Positions 1-10,800 of a stretch of 64,000 nucleotides of DNA are shown in pieces. The notes below the pieces were generated by a model. That model saw only the letters and a list, made by a program, of their open reading frames with translations, had not been told where the DNA came from and did not search any database. The translations under genes and the position numbers were made by a program. This DNA comes from Rhizomys pruinosus (taxonomy: Eukaryota; Chordata; Mammalia; Rodentia; Spalacidae): the NCBI GenBank assembly GCA_009823505.1, contig VZQC01008856.1, positions 241,490-305,489 on the forward strand, written 5' to 3'. Positions within the stretch are counted from its first letter, which is position 1. Every line of letters starts with the position of its first letter.

Positions 1-202
1 GAGAGATGCCTCAGCAGTTAAGAGCACCCACTGCTCTTGAAGAGGACCCAGGTTCAATTCCCAGCACCCACATGGTGGCTAACAACCATCCACAACTCCA
101 GTTCTAGGGGAATCCAAGGCTGCCTTCTGACTCTATGGGTATTGTATGACGCAGGTGCACTTACACACATGCAGGCAATACTCTTACACATAAAATTTAA
201 AA
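1..202 (+). mobile_element. B2 SINE, cut by window start
   Basis: The tRNA-derived head (GAGAGATGCCTCAGCAGTTA), the box-B-like GGTTCAATTCC and the CACATGGTGGCT core run into a CATAAAATTTAAAA tail. The first few bases lie outside the window. It meets the next B2 tail to tail. Confidence 0.93.
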
Positions 203-426
203 ATTTTTTATTTTATTTTATTTTTGTATGTGTATGAATGTACTGTCTGCATGTAGGTAGGTCTGTGCACCCATGCAATGCCGCGGAGGTCAGAGGAGGG
301 CATCAGATTCCCCTGGAACTGGAGCCAAAGATGGTTTTCAGCCACCATGTGGGTGCTGGGAATCAAACCAGGGTCCTCTGCAAGAGCAGCCGGCGCTCCC
401 AACCGCTAGGCCATCTCTCCAGCCCA
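203..426 (-). mobile_element. B2 SINE, minus strand
   Basis: T-rich tail, TATGTGTATGAATGTACTG, GGTCAGAGGAGGGCATC and the terminal CCATCTCTCCAGCCC give a complete B2 read backwards. Together with 1-202 it forms an inverted, tail-to-tail B2 pair. Confidence 0.95.
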
Positions 427-445
427 AAAATATTTTAAAAAAAGA

Positions 446-606
446 TCTGAGCAAGGTGTGATAGCACATGCCTTTAATCCCAGCACTTCAAGAGGCAGAA
501 GCAGGATCTCTGTGAGATCAAGACCAGCCTGGTCTACATAGTGAGTTCCAAGCTAGCCATGGCCACAGGGAGACCCTGTCTCAAAAAGACAAAACAAAAC
601 AACAAA
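446..606 (+). mobile_element. B1 SINE
   Basis: Diverged B1 with TGCCTTTAATCCCAGCACTT, AAGACCAGCCTGGTCTACA and AGGGAGACCCTGTCTC, followed by an A/C-rich tail. Confidence 0.93.
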
Positions 607-704
607 AAAACCCACAACAGATTATCTGTCAAATCTTCGCTTAATATAACCTAACCAGGAAAAACAAAAGGCATCAGTAGCAAGCATGAAAAGTAAAAGT
701 CTGA

Positions 705-1992
705 TCCACTAATGGTACTTCAGCCAGTGTCCTGTCTATAAAGAGGAAAGTCTGCTCATGCTTCAAAAAGGGAAGCCTGGTCTAGCAAGACTTGACTTTC
801 CTCCAGTGGATGCAACTGGTAAATGAAAAGCTGAAAGGAGCAAGGGGCTCCCTCCCCCTCCAAAACCCAAGTGACCCCTGAGGAACCAGATCATCAATTG
901 ACCTTGAGAAAACAAAAACTTTGGTTAATCTGGGCTGTGTGGCCTTAAGCATCCAAAAGGAAAGTATAACCAGAAATAAAATCAGTACAGCCTGAGAAAT
1001 TATACTTCAGGTATAAAACTTCAGATCTTAGTAAAAAGACAAAAAAAAAGCACTCTTGTTTTGCCTGTCTTCAATTCTTACTGGCAAGTGCAGCCACCCT
1101 GTGGCTGCCACTGCTTTTGCTATCCTTCAAAGACATGAGACACACCTTTTCCTTTTTTATTCTTTTTTTCTTTCTTTTCTTTTTTTTTTTAAAGCCTTTG
1201 GGAAAAGACATGAACACATACAACATTCAGTCGTGACCCCGATTGCAAATGGCAAAAAAAAAGTCTGAGACACAGCTTTTCAACCTTCCAATATGGACTG
1301 AAGACTCATGTCTATCCAATAATCCTCCAAACCTTCAGTGCCAGATGGGGACTGCTGAGACATCCAGCTTGTGGACTGAGCAACTACTGGGGTTTCAGCC
1401 TCTTTGGAGTATAGACTGGCATTGTTGGATTACCCAGGCTGTATCATGGAAGCCAGTACAGGAAGATCAAGACAGGACTCAGTGCTTACTGGACCTCATT
1501 TGGTGACCATGGGAAGGGAAGACCCCAGTGTGGAGCACAAGGGCAGGACTGATGGTTGTTTGGGCTTGCCAAGGAGGAGCCTTCAAATACTTCCTTAAGG
1601 AAAACATTACATCTTTTGGCCTAATAAAGAAAAAATAAATAAATAAATAAATAAATAGAAATTGTAAGCTGAAGATGTTAAAACCTATGACATCATAATT
1701 TTGATATATGTGTGGCATGCATATGTGCATATTTTGGAGTGATGCAAATTGGAAGGAACAACAACAAAGACTGGGTCAAAGAACTCACTGAAATGGTGAA
1801 TTGCATTGAAAATTTTAAAAGAGACTGAAAAAAAGATGAGAAACGTATGGCAGAATGCATGAGCTCTGGTGGGGTCGGGGGCAAGGAAGGGGAAATGAGT
1901 CTAGATTTGATTGGGAAATGTATGAAATGCACAAAGCTTCAATAAAAAATTGGCTTTGGAAAAAAAAAAAAAACCTAAAACCAAAAGAAAAA
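705..1992 (+). mobile_element. L1-type 3' fragment with perfect TSD
   Basis: A 5'-truncated LINE-like insertion ending in GCTTCAATAAAAAATTGG plus an A-rich tail. It is bounded by perfect 16-bp direct repeats AAAAGTAAAAGTCTGA at 689-704 and 1993-2008. Its last ~220 bp match 55855-56089 and its middle (from ~838) matches 30697-31194, so this is one repeat family. It carries an internal (AATA)n at about 1630-1657. No coding frame is retained. The name L1 (old rodent Lx-like 3'UTR) is inference from the 3'-end style and TSD. Confidence 0.75.
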
Positions 1993-2008
1993 AAAAGTAA
2001 AAGTCTGA

Positions 2009-2440
2009 AAAGCTAAAGTAAGTAAGAATCCCAGTGACGATATAAACAGTGAACAAACTGCATAAAAAGAAATCTAAACATATATGGGAAAGTTTAACAT
2101 TCTGGGAATCAAAGAACTATACATTAAACTAGTGGTAAAGGTGCAAAGATAATAAGCACTGGTTTGCACATATGATTTCAGTGTATCACAATGTTTATGT
2201 AGTTACATCATACAAAATGATATGGTCGGTTTGCAAAGCATTTTGGCTGTATGTCTTAGGTCAAAGCGCTACACTTTGACTCTGCAGCCCCACTTCTGGG
2301 AATGTAGCCAAAGAAACACTCCAAGATATGGAAAAGGTTATATACTGCAAGTTGAATGTGATAGCATTATTTATATTGAACGCTTGACCACAAGTTAAGA
2401 GATCAAGTAGTTGGAGCTGTAACCAACTCCTTGTAGACAC
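2009..2440. other. AT-rich stretch, no gene seen
   Basis: No SINE, splice-flanked frame or RNA gene was recognised. Phrases around 2280-2340 resemble L1 3' sequence but are too short to call. Confidence 0.5.
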
Positions 2441-2795
2441 CTGGACTCCAGTGTGCTCTTCCCCATGTTTGTACCTTTGCACATCGTTCCTGGTGTCTGG
2501 CTGGGTCCTTTTCATGCCTTTTGTCCTGTGGGCCAACTCCCTTTACTCATCCTTCATCACCTTCATTTAGCATCCCAGAGGCTTCAGCCTTTGTTCTTTC
2601 ATCACCACTGCTATCTTCCACGTTGGCTCTTAGCAACTGCATGTAATTGCTTGTTTACTTGGCTGTCTCCTCCGTTCTGCTTTGACACCTTCAAGGGTGT
2701 GGTTCATCTCTTCTTAATCTGAGAATCATCAGAGCTTTGCAGATATGGCAGGTGCCTTGTAAATATTTATTAAAGGGTTGAATGAATCATTTACT
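2440..2795 (+). mobile_element. L2 relic, 3' end
   Basis: Pyrimidine-rich text ends in TAAATATTTATTAAAGGGTTGAATGAATC, resembling the classic L2 terminus (AATATTTGTTGAATGAATG). Old and heavily diverged. The first false duplication starts inside it, at 2699. Confidence 0.6.
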
Positions 2796-3223
2796 GAGAC
2801 TTAGTAAATATTAAGGATGATGATCATAAAGACTTATCTGGCAGTGTCATAATGCATTACATTATAAAGCTTAAAAGCATTATACATGGAATTATCTCTT
2901 AAAAATATTGTTAATGAACATGCAAGATGTGTGGCAACATATATAGTAGGTTACCATGTTGTAAAATAGCAATTGTTTTGGCAAAAGAATATCTGTACAC
3001 CTATTTCCTTGTTGATGAGTAAGCTATTTCTGGAACAAGATAAAACTCTAATAGTAGGAACAAACTAGAAGACAAAGATATTGGTATGAAGGAGTACTGC
3101 TTTATTTTTAAAATCTGTGTAATTTATACAGTATACTTGTATATAATGTCCTTATGCCATTCTAGATAACATACCCCACAAAATTGTATACAAACATATA
3201 TAAAATGTTAGGAGTTATTTCTT

Positions 3224-3393
3224 TCTTTTTTTTTTTTTTTTTTTTTGTTCTTTTTTTGAGACAGGGTCTCCCTGTAGCCCCAGCTGGCCTGGAAACTCAA
3301 CTCTGTAGAACAGGCTGGCCTTGAACTCACAAAAATACTCTTGCCTCTGCCTCCCAAGTGCTAGGATTAAAGGTGTGCACTACCACACCCAGC
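3224..3393 (-). mobile_element. B1 SINE, minus strand
   Basis: Poly(T), GAGACAGGGTCTCCCTGTAG, AGGCTGGCCTTGAACTCACA and AAGTGCTAGGATTAAAGGTG. The TSD AGGAGTTATTTCTT is at 3210-3223 and 3394-3407. Confidence 0.96.
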
Positions 3394-3423
3394 AGGAGTT
3401 ATTTCTTGACAAATGACTTATTA

Positions 3424-3838
3424 GGTTTTTATGCTGGACAGCTTTAGTGTCAACTTGACACACCTGGGTTGAGGGAGACTCAGTTGAGAAATTGGCTCCA
3501 TTGTACTGTCCTGTGGCCATGACAGTGGAATATTTTCTTGATTATTGAGTGATATGGGAAGGCCTAGCTCACTGTGGGCAGTGCCACCCATGGGGAGGTT
3601 GTTGTGTACTGTATAAGAAAGCATGCTGAGCATGGGCCAGCGGAGCAAGCCAGTAAGCAGTCTTCCTCCATGGCCTATGTTTCAGCTCCTGTCTCCAGGT
3701 TCCTGCCCTGAGTTCCTACCTTAGCTCCCTAAGTGATGAACTGTGAACTGGAAGATGTCAGATAAATAAACCCTTTACTCCCCAAATTGGTTTTGATCAG
3801 AGTACTTTGTCACAGCAATGGAGAAACAAACTAGAACA
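3424..3838 (+). mobile_element. Solo LTR-like repeat (MaLR-type)
   Basis: It starts near GCTGGACAGC/GTCAACTTGACAC, has a TATA-like TGTATAAGAAAG, AATAAACCCTTTACTCCCC as polyadenylation region, and ends GTCACAGCAATGGAGAAACA. This order matches ERVL-MaLR LTRs. An antisense relative is at 14721-15128. Family name not certain. Confidence 0.55.
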
Positions 3839-3878
3839 GTTTGAGACATGGTTGTGAGACTGATATCTTGCAAGCTAT

Positions 3879-4000
3879 TTTTTTTTTTTTTTTTTTTTTT
3901 TTCTTTGTCTTTTCGGAGACAGATGGTCTTCCCCTGTAGCCCCAGCTGGCCTGGAACTCACGCTGTAGACCAGGCCGGCCTTGAACTCACAAAGATCCAC
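3879..4000 (-). mobile_element. B1 SINE, head missing
   Basis: Poly(T), GTAGCCCCAGCTGGCCTGGA and GGCCTTGAACTCACAAAGAT are present, then homology stops at GATCCACTATAGG. The AGTGCTAGGATTAAAGG head is absent. Confidence 0.85.
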
Positions 4001-4009
4001 TATAGGCAG

Positions 4010-4495
4010 AATGAGGCTCTTTTACCTCAGAGCAAACTAGACTTAGATTAAGGCCACTGCTGCCCCTGAGCAGAAACTCTCACCAGAAAGAGCTAAACCA
4101 TAACAAGTCCTCACTGCAGCCTGTCTTAGGGCATCATGACAGTAATGTAGAGAATTCACACCTTTAATGAGCAGCCCCAGACCATCCTAATCTGATCCCT
4201 GGTGACCTAGGACATCGTACACAGATAGCCAGTCCCAAGAAGAGACAAATTCACTATTTAAAATGTATATTTCTCAGGAGAATAATGAGATGTCTTCCTG
4301 GTCATTCAGATATGTGCCTCCCACAGGCATGCCATTCCATAGGACATAACCACTTTCCTTTTAACTACTATAAAGAGAGCTTACTCTCCCTCCCAGCCAC
4401 AATATCCTCTCTAAATTCTTCCAGACACTGTTGTGCCTGGGTGGGTGACTTTGTTTTCATATTTGTGTCTCTAATTTTTTCAATAAATATAACTA
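4010..4495. other. No gene or known repeat recognised
   Basis: Moderately AT-rich. Open frames here are short and lack splice context. The segment is repeated with errors at about 8350-8830. Confidence 0.5.
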
Positions 4496-4512
4496 TATTA
4501 TTATTATTATTA

Positions 4513-4660
4513 TTTTGGTCTTTTCAAGACAGGGTCTTCCTGTAGCCCCAGCTGTCCTGGAACTCACTCTGTAGACCAGGCTGGCCTTGAACTCACAAAG
4601 ATCCACCTGCCTCTGCCTCCCAAGTGCTAGGATTAAAGGCGTGCGCCACCACACCCAGCC
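4513..4660 (-). mobile_element. B1 SINE, minus strand
   Basis: Complete B1 from GGTCTTTTCAAGACAGGGTC to GCGTGCGCCACCACACCCAG, preceded by a (TTA)n tail at about 4496-4512. Confidence 0.95.
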
Positions 4661-4904
4661 GTACTATATTATTTTTATAGTTAGAAAGAGCCAATTATAA
4701 ATAAAGACATGAATAAGCAATCATATTTCACACAACTCTGTGATCCCATAAATTCTGGTCCACTTTAAGGAGAAAAGGGAAGATAAGCAATGATTCTGCT
4801 ATAGCCATCTCTTTTATGATTCTGGGATTGAAAAATGATTAATACGTTAAATTGCTGAAAAGTTAGTGAGTTTTTAAGTAACAGTGTAAACAGGTAAAGC
4901 AAAT

Positions 4905-5340
4905 GCTAACAGTTGCCTTGCCTTGATGTACAGCAAGATATGACAATCACATCTGAATTGGAAGCACCACATTTAAGGACCTTGCCTGCCTTGCCTGCAT
5001 CTTGTTTCACTCTTCATCTCTTTCTGCCCCCCTCATCTCTCTTGTCTCTCACTGTGACCTCTTTGCTTTTCTAAGCTCTGCTTTCCCTTGTTTCCTCTTT
5101 GCCGCCAGCACTGCTAGATGCCTTTCTGGCCCCATTGCCTTCTTCCTCCCAGAATCCCAATGGTTGCCAGGATCCCAGGCCTGGGCTCTAAGACCCCTTT
5201 CCCATGTGTGGTAAGTAAAATTTGCTGGGAATCTCCTTGTATCTAATCAATGGTCTCTTGTTGCTCTTGCACTTCTCTATGCTGCTTGTGATACCTGCTC
5301 CCTGGTAATAAAGACCACACCAAGCACAGCAGACAGTCAA
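4905..5340 (+). other. Unidentified moderately repeated text, possibly LTR-like
   Basis: Pyrimidine-rich region with TGGTAATAAAGACC near its end. Frames such as the one ending LSHVW are open for 70-100 codons and are present again at 9241-9660, but show no splice sites or recognisable domain. An LTR is possible but TG/CA ends and a TATA box were not found. Confidence 0.25.
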
Positions 5341-5411
5341 GATGAAAGAATCAGATCTTCACAGCATGTTACATGGCTGATTTACCCATCATCAAGGTGA
5401 CCCTATCTTAA

Positions 5412-5494
5412 GACTTTCTTTCTTTCTTTCTTCCTTCCTTTCCTTCTTTCTTTCGTTCTTTCTTTCTTTTTCTTTTCTTCCTTCCTTTCTTAAT
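5412..5494. repeat. (CTTT/CTTC)n microsatellite
   Basis: Imperfect CTTT and CTTC tetranucleotides, repeated at 9750-9832 in the false duplicate. Confidence 0.95.
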
Positions 5495-5585
5495 GTTTTT
5501 GATAGAAAAATATTTTTATATTTATATTTTCACATAGTTGGCAAAAATGTGCAGCTGACAAACAAAGGCAGCTATTAACAGCAGG

Positions 5586-6105
5586 ATGGGGGCTGGAGAG
5601 ACAGCCCAGAGATTAAGAGCAGGCTGGGGGCCAGAGAGACAGCCCAGAGATTAAGACCAGGTTGTGGGCCGGAGAAACAGCCCAGAGATTAAGAGCAGGA
5701 TGGGGGCTAAAGAGACAGCCCAGAGATTAAGACCAGGCTGTGGGCTGGAGAGACATCCCAGAGATTAAGACCAGGCTGGGGGCCGGAGAGACAGCCCAGA
5801 GATTAGGACCAGGCTGTGGGCCAGGGAGACACAGCCCAGAGATTAAGAGCAGGCTGTGGGCCGGAGAGACAGCCCAGAGATTAAGACCAGGCTGTGGGCC
5901 AGGGAGACACAGCCCAGAGATTAAGACCAGGCTGGGGGCCGGAGAGTCAGCCCAGAGATTAAGACCAGGCTGGGGGCCGGAGAGTCAGCCCAGAGATTAA
6001 GACCAGGCTGGGGGCCGGAGAGTCAGCCCAGAGATTAAGACCAGGCTGGGGGCCGGAGAGTCAGCCCAGAGATTAAGACCAGGCTGGGGGCCGGAGAGAC
6101 TATAA
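5586..6105 (+). repeat. 38-bp minisatellite derived from the B2 SINE head
   Basis: About 13.5 tandem units with a 38-bp period (for example the GGAGAGTCAGCCCAGAGATT starts at 5941 and 5979). Two variant units carry +2 bp (GGGAGACACAGCCC). Each unit resembles the first 38 bases of B2 (GGGGCTGGAGAGA, CAGC, GATTAAGAGCA). Variants alternate CTGGGGGCC, CTGTGGGCC and ATGGGGGCT. The array is cut at 6105 by an inverted noisy copy of downstream DNA, so its true length is not given by this assembly. Confidence 0.9.
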
Positions 6106-7003
6106 GACCAGGCTGGCTTGAACTCACAACGATCGCCTGCTCTTGCCTCCCAAGTGGCTAGGATTTAGAAGGCATGCGCGGTGCCGAAGCCATGCCTGGC
6201 TCTCTAATATTATTTTATAATAGCCACAGTGATACCTTCAACATGGGACCCTACAAAATGTGAAGATACACTAATTTGAAATTCTAGGACTAAAACAAAA
6301 GAAAACATTAGACAAGGAGTTCTGGAAAAATAAAAAAAAAAAGTCCAACCGTTGTCTAAAGACAAAAGTCATTTATCTCAGAGCCGGGCGTGGGTGCAGC
6401 CTTTATCCTAGCTACTTGGGAGGAGAGGCGAGGAGCTCTTTTGTGAGTTCCAATGGCCAGCCTGTCTTACAGAGTTGAGTTTCTAGGCCAGCACGTGGCG
6501 CTACAAAGCAGATAAGTTACCCTGTCTCGAAAAAGACAAAAAAAAAATGCTTATAGGTTTTTTTTTTTTTCGACTGCTGGTTTTACTTATTTTTATTATT
6601 TTATTTTTTGTATATGAGTGAAGTGCGCAAGGGTGTGTAAGTGGTATTGCAAAATGGCTAAGGAACAGCAAGGGCATTGGTGCTGGGATTACAACTCAGG
6701 TCTTCTGCAAGAGGAGCCAGTGCTCTTAATCTCGTGGGCTGTCGTCTCTAGCCCATCCCTGCTCTTTAAATCTCGTGGGCTGTCCCTCTGTCCACAGCCC
6801 TAAGAGCCTGGTTCCATAATAATCTCTGGGCTGTCTCTCCGGTCCCACAGCCTGCTCTTAATCTCTGGGCTGTTTCTCCTGGACCCAGAACTGGGGTCTT
6901 AATCTTCTGGGCACATGTCTCGAGTCTGGCCCCCCAGCTGTGTCTTAAATCTAATGGGTTGACTGCGTTCCGGCCCCAGCTGGTCTTGATCTCTGGCTGA
7001 TCA
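6106..7003 (-). other. Inverted, error-rich copy of about 10495-11220
   Basis: Read backwards, this block gives in order the minisatellite end, the full B2, the minus B1 (here about 6375-6540 in plus sense), the unique text TGAAATTCTAG/ACATTAGACAAGGAG, and the plus B1 (here about 6106-6205) found at 10495-11220. Differences are mostly single-base indels. It ends at the N at 7004. Best explained as an assembly error (see findings). Confidence 0.85.
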
Positions 7004-7004
7004 N
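7004..7004. other. Single N, failed join
   Basis: One N separates the inverted copy (left) from the start of the direct false duplicate (right). It is not a sized gap. Confidence 0.95.
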
Positions 7005-7539
7005 GTGGTTCATCTCTTCTTAATCTGAGAATCATCAGAGCTTTGCAGATATGGCAGGTGCCTTGTAAATATTTATTAAAGGGTTGAATGAATCATTTAC
7101 TGAGACTTAGTAAATATTAAGGATGATGATCATAAAGACTTATCTGGCAGTGTCATAATGCATTACATTATAAAGCTTAAAAGCATTATACATGGAATTA
7201 TCTCTTAAAAATATTGTTAATGAAGGTGCAAGATGTGTGGCAACATATATAGTAGGTTACCATGTTGTAAAATAGCAATTGTTTTGGCAAAAGAATATCT
7301 GTACACCTATTTCCTTGTTGATGAGTAAGCTATTTCTGGAACAAGATAAAACTCTAATAGTAGGAACAAACTAGAAGACAAAGATATATGGTATGAAGGA
7401 TACTGCTGTTATTTTTAAAATCTGTGGTAATTTATACAAGTATGAACTTTGTATATAATGTCCTTATGCCATTCCAGATAACATACCCCATTCTATAAAT
7501 TTTGTATACGAATCAATATTAAAATTGTAGGAGTTATTT

Positions 7540-7722
7540 CTTTTCTTGTTTTTTTTTTTTTTTTTGTGTCGGTTTTTGAGACAAAGGGTCTCCCTGTAGC
7601 CCCCAGCTAGGCCTGGAACTCAACTCTGTAGAACAGGCTGGCCTTGGACTCACAAAAATACTCGCTGCCTCTGTCCTCCAAGTGCTAGGATTAAAGGTGT
7701 GCGACTACCCACCAGACAGGAG
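7540..7722 (-). mobile_element. B1 SINE (false-duplicate copy of 3224-3393)
   Basis: Same element and same AGGAGTTATT flanks as the left copy, with inserted bases such as GAGACAAAGGGTCTCC. Confidence 0.85.
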
Positions 7723-7754
7723 TTATTCTCTTGACAAATGACTTACTTAGTTTT

Positions 7755-8175
7755 TAATGCTGGAAACAGCTTTAGTTCAACTTGACACACCTGGGTTGAG
7801 GGAGGACTCAGTTTGGAAATTGGCTCCATGTGTACTGTCCTGTGGCCATAGACAGTGGAATATTTTCGTGATTAGTTGAGTGTATGGGAAGGCCTAGCTC
7901 ACTGTGGGCAGTGCCACCCATGTGGGGAGGTTGTTGTGACTGTAAAGAAAGCATGCTGAGCATGCGGCCAGCGGAGCAAGCAGTAAGCATCCTTCCTCCA
8001 TGGCCTATGTTTCATGCTCCTGTCCTCCAAGGTCCTGCCTGAGTTCCTACCTTGTAGCTCCTAAGTATGAACTGGTGAACCTGGAGATGTCAAAATATAA
8101 ACCCTTTACTCCCCAAATTGGTGTTGATCAGAAGTATCTTTGTGTCAGCGCAGGGAGAAACAAACTAGAACAGTT
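7755..8175 (+). mobile_element. MaLR-type LTR (false-duplicate copy of 3424-3838)
   Basis: Same repeat as the left copy with many single-base indels, for example in the TGACTGTAAAGAAAGC TATA-like region. Confidence 0.5.
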
Positions 8176-8844
8176 TGAGACATGGTTGTGAGACTGATAT
8201 CTGTGCAACTATTTTATTTATTTTTTTTTTTTTTTCTGTCTTTTCGAGACAGGTCTTCCCTGTAGCCCCAGCTGGCCTGGAACACCTGTAGAACCAGGCC
8301 GGCCTTGAACTCGACAAGATCCACTATAGGCAGAATGAGGCTCTTTTACCTCAGAGCAAACTAGACTTAGATTAAGGCCACTGCTGCCCCTGAGCAGAAA
8401 CTCTCACCAGAAAGGAGCTAAACCATAACAAGTCCTCACTGCAGCCTGTCTTAGGGCATCATGACAGTAATGTAGAGAATTCACACCTTTAATGAGCAGC
8501 CCCAGACCATCCTAATCTGATCCCTGGTGACCTAGGACATCGTACACAGTATAGGCAGTCCCCAAAAAAGAAGAGACAATCACTATTTAAAATGTATATT
8601 TCTACAGGAGAATAATGAGATGTCTTCCTGGTCATTCAGATCATGTGCCTCCACAGCATGCCATTCATGCGACATAACCACTTTCCTTTAACTACTATAA
8701 AGAGAGCTTACTCTCCCTCCCAGCCACAATATCCTCTCTAAATTCTTCCAGACACTGTTGTGCCTGGGTGGGTGACTTTGTTTTTCATATTTGTGTTCTC
8801 TAATTTTTTCAATAAATATAACTAATATTATTATATATTATTTT

Positions 8845-8998
8845 TATTTTTTGTCTTTTCAAAACAGGGTCTTCCTGTAGCCCCAGCTGTCCTGAACTCA
8901 CTCTGTAGACCAGGGCTGGCCTGAACTCACAAAGATCCACGCTGCCTCTGCCTCCCAAGTGCTAGGATTAAAGGCGTGCGCCACCACACCCAGCCGTA
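8845..8998 (-). mobile_element. B1 SINE (false-duplicate copy of 4513-4660)
   Basis: AACAGGGTCTTCCTGTAGCC through GCGTGCGCCACCACACCCAG, with indels relative to the left copy. Confidence 0.88.
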
Positions 8999-9919
8999 CT
9001 ATATTATTTTTATAGTTAGAAAGAGCCAATTATAAATAAAGACATGAATAAGCAATCATATTTCACACAACTCTGTGATCCCATAAATTCTGGTCCACTT
9101 TAAGGAGAAAAGGGAAGATAAGCAATGATTCTGCTATAGCCATCTCTTTTATGATTCTGGGATTGAAAAATGATTAATACGTTAAATTGCTGAAAAGTTA
9201 GTGAGTTTTTAAGTAACAGTGTAAACAGGTAAAGCAAATGCTAACAGTTGCCTTGCCTTGATGTACAGCAAGATATGACAATCACATCTGAATTGGAAGC
9301 ACCACATTTAAGGACCTTGCCTGCCTTGCCTGCATCTTGTTTCACTCATTCATCTCTTTCTGCCCCCTCCATCTCTCTTGTCTCTCACTGTGACCCTCTT
9401 GCTTTTCTAAGCTCTGCTTTCCCTTGTTTCCTCTTTGCCGCCAGCACTGCTAGATGCCTTTCTGGCCCCATTGCCTTCTTCCTCCCAGAATCCCAATGGT
9501 TGCCAGGATCCCAGGCCTGGGCTCTAAGACCCCTTTCCCATGTGTGGTAAGGAAAATTTGCTGGGAATCTCCTTGTATCTAATCAATGGTCTCTTGTTGC
9601 TCTTGCACTTCTCTATGCTGCTTGTGATACCTGCTCCCTGGTAATAAAGACCACACCAAGCACAGCAGACAGTCAAGATGAAAGAATCAGATCTTCACAG
9701 CATGTTACATGGCTGATTTACCCGTCATCAAGGTGACCCTATCTTAAGACTTTCTTTCTTTCTTTCTTCCTTCCTTTCCTTCTTTCTTTCGTTTCTTGTT
9801 CTTTCTTTTTTCTTTTCTTCCTCCTTTCTTAATTTTTGATAGAAAAATATTTTTATATTATATTTTCCATAGTTGGCAAAAATGTGCAGCTGACAAACAA
9901 AGGCAGCTATTAACAGCAG

Positions 9920-10655
9920 GATGGGGGCTGGAGAGATCAGCCCAGAGATTAAGAGCAGGCTGGGGGCCAGAGAGACAGCCCAGAGATTAAGACCAGTCTG
10001 TGGGCCGGAGAAAAAGCCCACAGGAATTAAGAGCAGGATGGGGGCTAAAGAGACAGCCCAGAGATTAAGACCAGGCTGTGGGCTGGAGAGACATCCCAAG
10101 ATTAAGACCAGGCTGGGGGCCAGAGAGACAGCCCAGAGATTAGGACCAGGCTGTGGGCCAGGGGAGACATAGCCCAGAGATTAAGACCAGGCTGTGGGCC
10201 GGAGAGTCAGCCCAGAGATTAAGACCAGCTGTGGCAGGGAGACACAGCCCAGAGATTAAGACCAGGCTGGGGGCCGGAGAGTCAGCCCAGAGATTAAGAC
10301 CAGGCTGGGGGCCGGAGAGTCAGCCCAGAGATTAAGACCAGGCTGGGGGCCGGAGAGTCAGCCCAGAGATTAAGACCAGGCTGGGGGCCGGAGAGTCAGC
10401 CCAGAGATTAAGACCAGGCTGGGGGCCGGAGAGTCAGCCCAGAGATTAAGACCAGGCTGGGGCCGGAGAGTCACCGAGATAACCAGCGGGAGAGAGAACG
10501 GTTAAACCAGTCTGGGGGCCAGAGAGACAGCCCAGAGATTAAGAGCAGGCTGTGGGACCGGAGAGACAGCCCAGAGATTAGGACCAGGCTCTGGGCTGGA
10601 GAGACAGCCCAGAGATTAAGAGCAGGATGGGGGCTAGAGAGACAGCCCAGAGATT
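9920..10655 (+). repeat. 38-bp B2-head minisatellite, second stretch
   Basis: The left part repeats the unit order of 5586-6105 with errors. It continues through several GGGGGCCGGAGAGTCAGCCC units, a scrambled patch at about 10465-10505, and four clean units. The last unit does not end after 38 bp but runs on into a full-length B2 (10627-10800), showing where the array came from. Confidence 0.9.
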
Positions 10656-10800
10656 AAGAGCACTGGCTCCTCTTGCAGAAGACCTGAGGTTGTAATCCCA
10701 GCACCGATGCCCTTGTCTGTCCTTGACCATTTTGCAATACACACTTACACACTTGCGGGCAATTCACTCATATACATAAAAATAAAATAATAAATAAGTA
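10627..10800 (+). mobile_element. B2 SINE terminating the minisatellite
   Basis: GGGGGCTAGAGAGACAGCCC, GCACTGGCTCCTCTTGCAGA, a box-B position, CACTCATATACATAAAAATA tail. Its head is the last unit of the tandem array. Confidence 0.9.

Larger units (their letters stand above)
2699..5585. repeat. Left copy of false direct duplication 1
   Basis: The text beginning GTGGTTCATCTCTTCTTAAT recurs from 7005 directly after a single N. The same B1, MaLR-like LTR, B1, B1, (CTTT)n and minisatellite start follow in the same order to about 9919. This copy is the clean one; the other has many one- and two-base indels. Confidence 0.92.
7005..9919. repeat. Right copy of false direct duplication 1
   Basis: Repeats 2699-5585 in the same order: B1 minus about 7540-7722, MaLR-like LTR about 7755-8175, truncated B1 minus about 8218-8325, B1 minus about 8845-8995, LTR-like text 9241-9660 and (CTTT)n about 9750-9832. 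The first ~1.8 kb is full of small indels; from about 8960 to 9340 it is essentially identical to the left copy. That gradient is a sequencing-error pattern, not divergence by age. Confidence 0.92.

Noticed and set aside
4905..5340. Full LTR of an endogenous retrovirus
   Set aside because: Only a polyadenylation-like AATAAAG is visible. No TG/CA ends, TATA box, primer-binding site or TSD were found.
5740..6000. Repetitive protein-like frame with EIKTRL and GAGESAQR units, also at 9921-10335
   Set aside because: It is the minisatellite translated. The period of 38 is not a multiple of three, so frames rotate, and there is no start or splice context.
5586..6105. Possible CRISPR-like array
   Set aside because: Units are contiguous 38-bp tandem repeats without spacers, in a mammalian genome.
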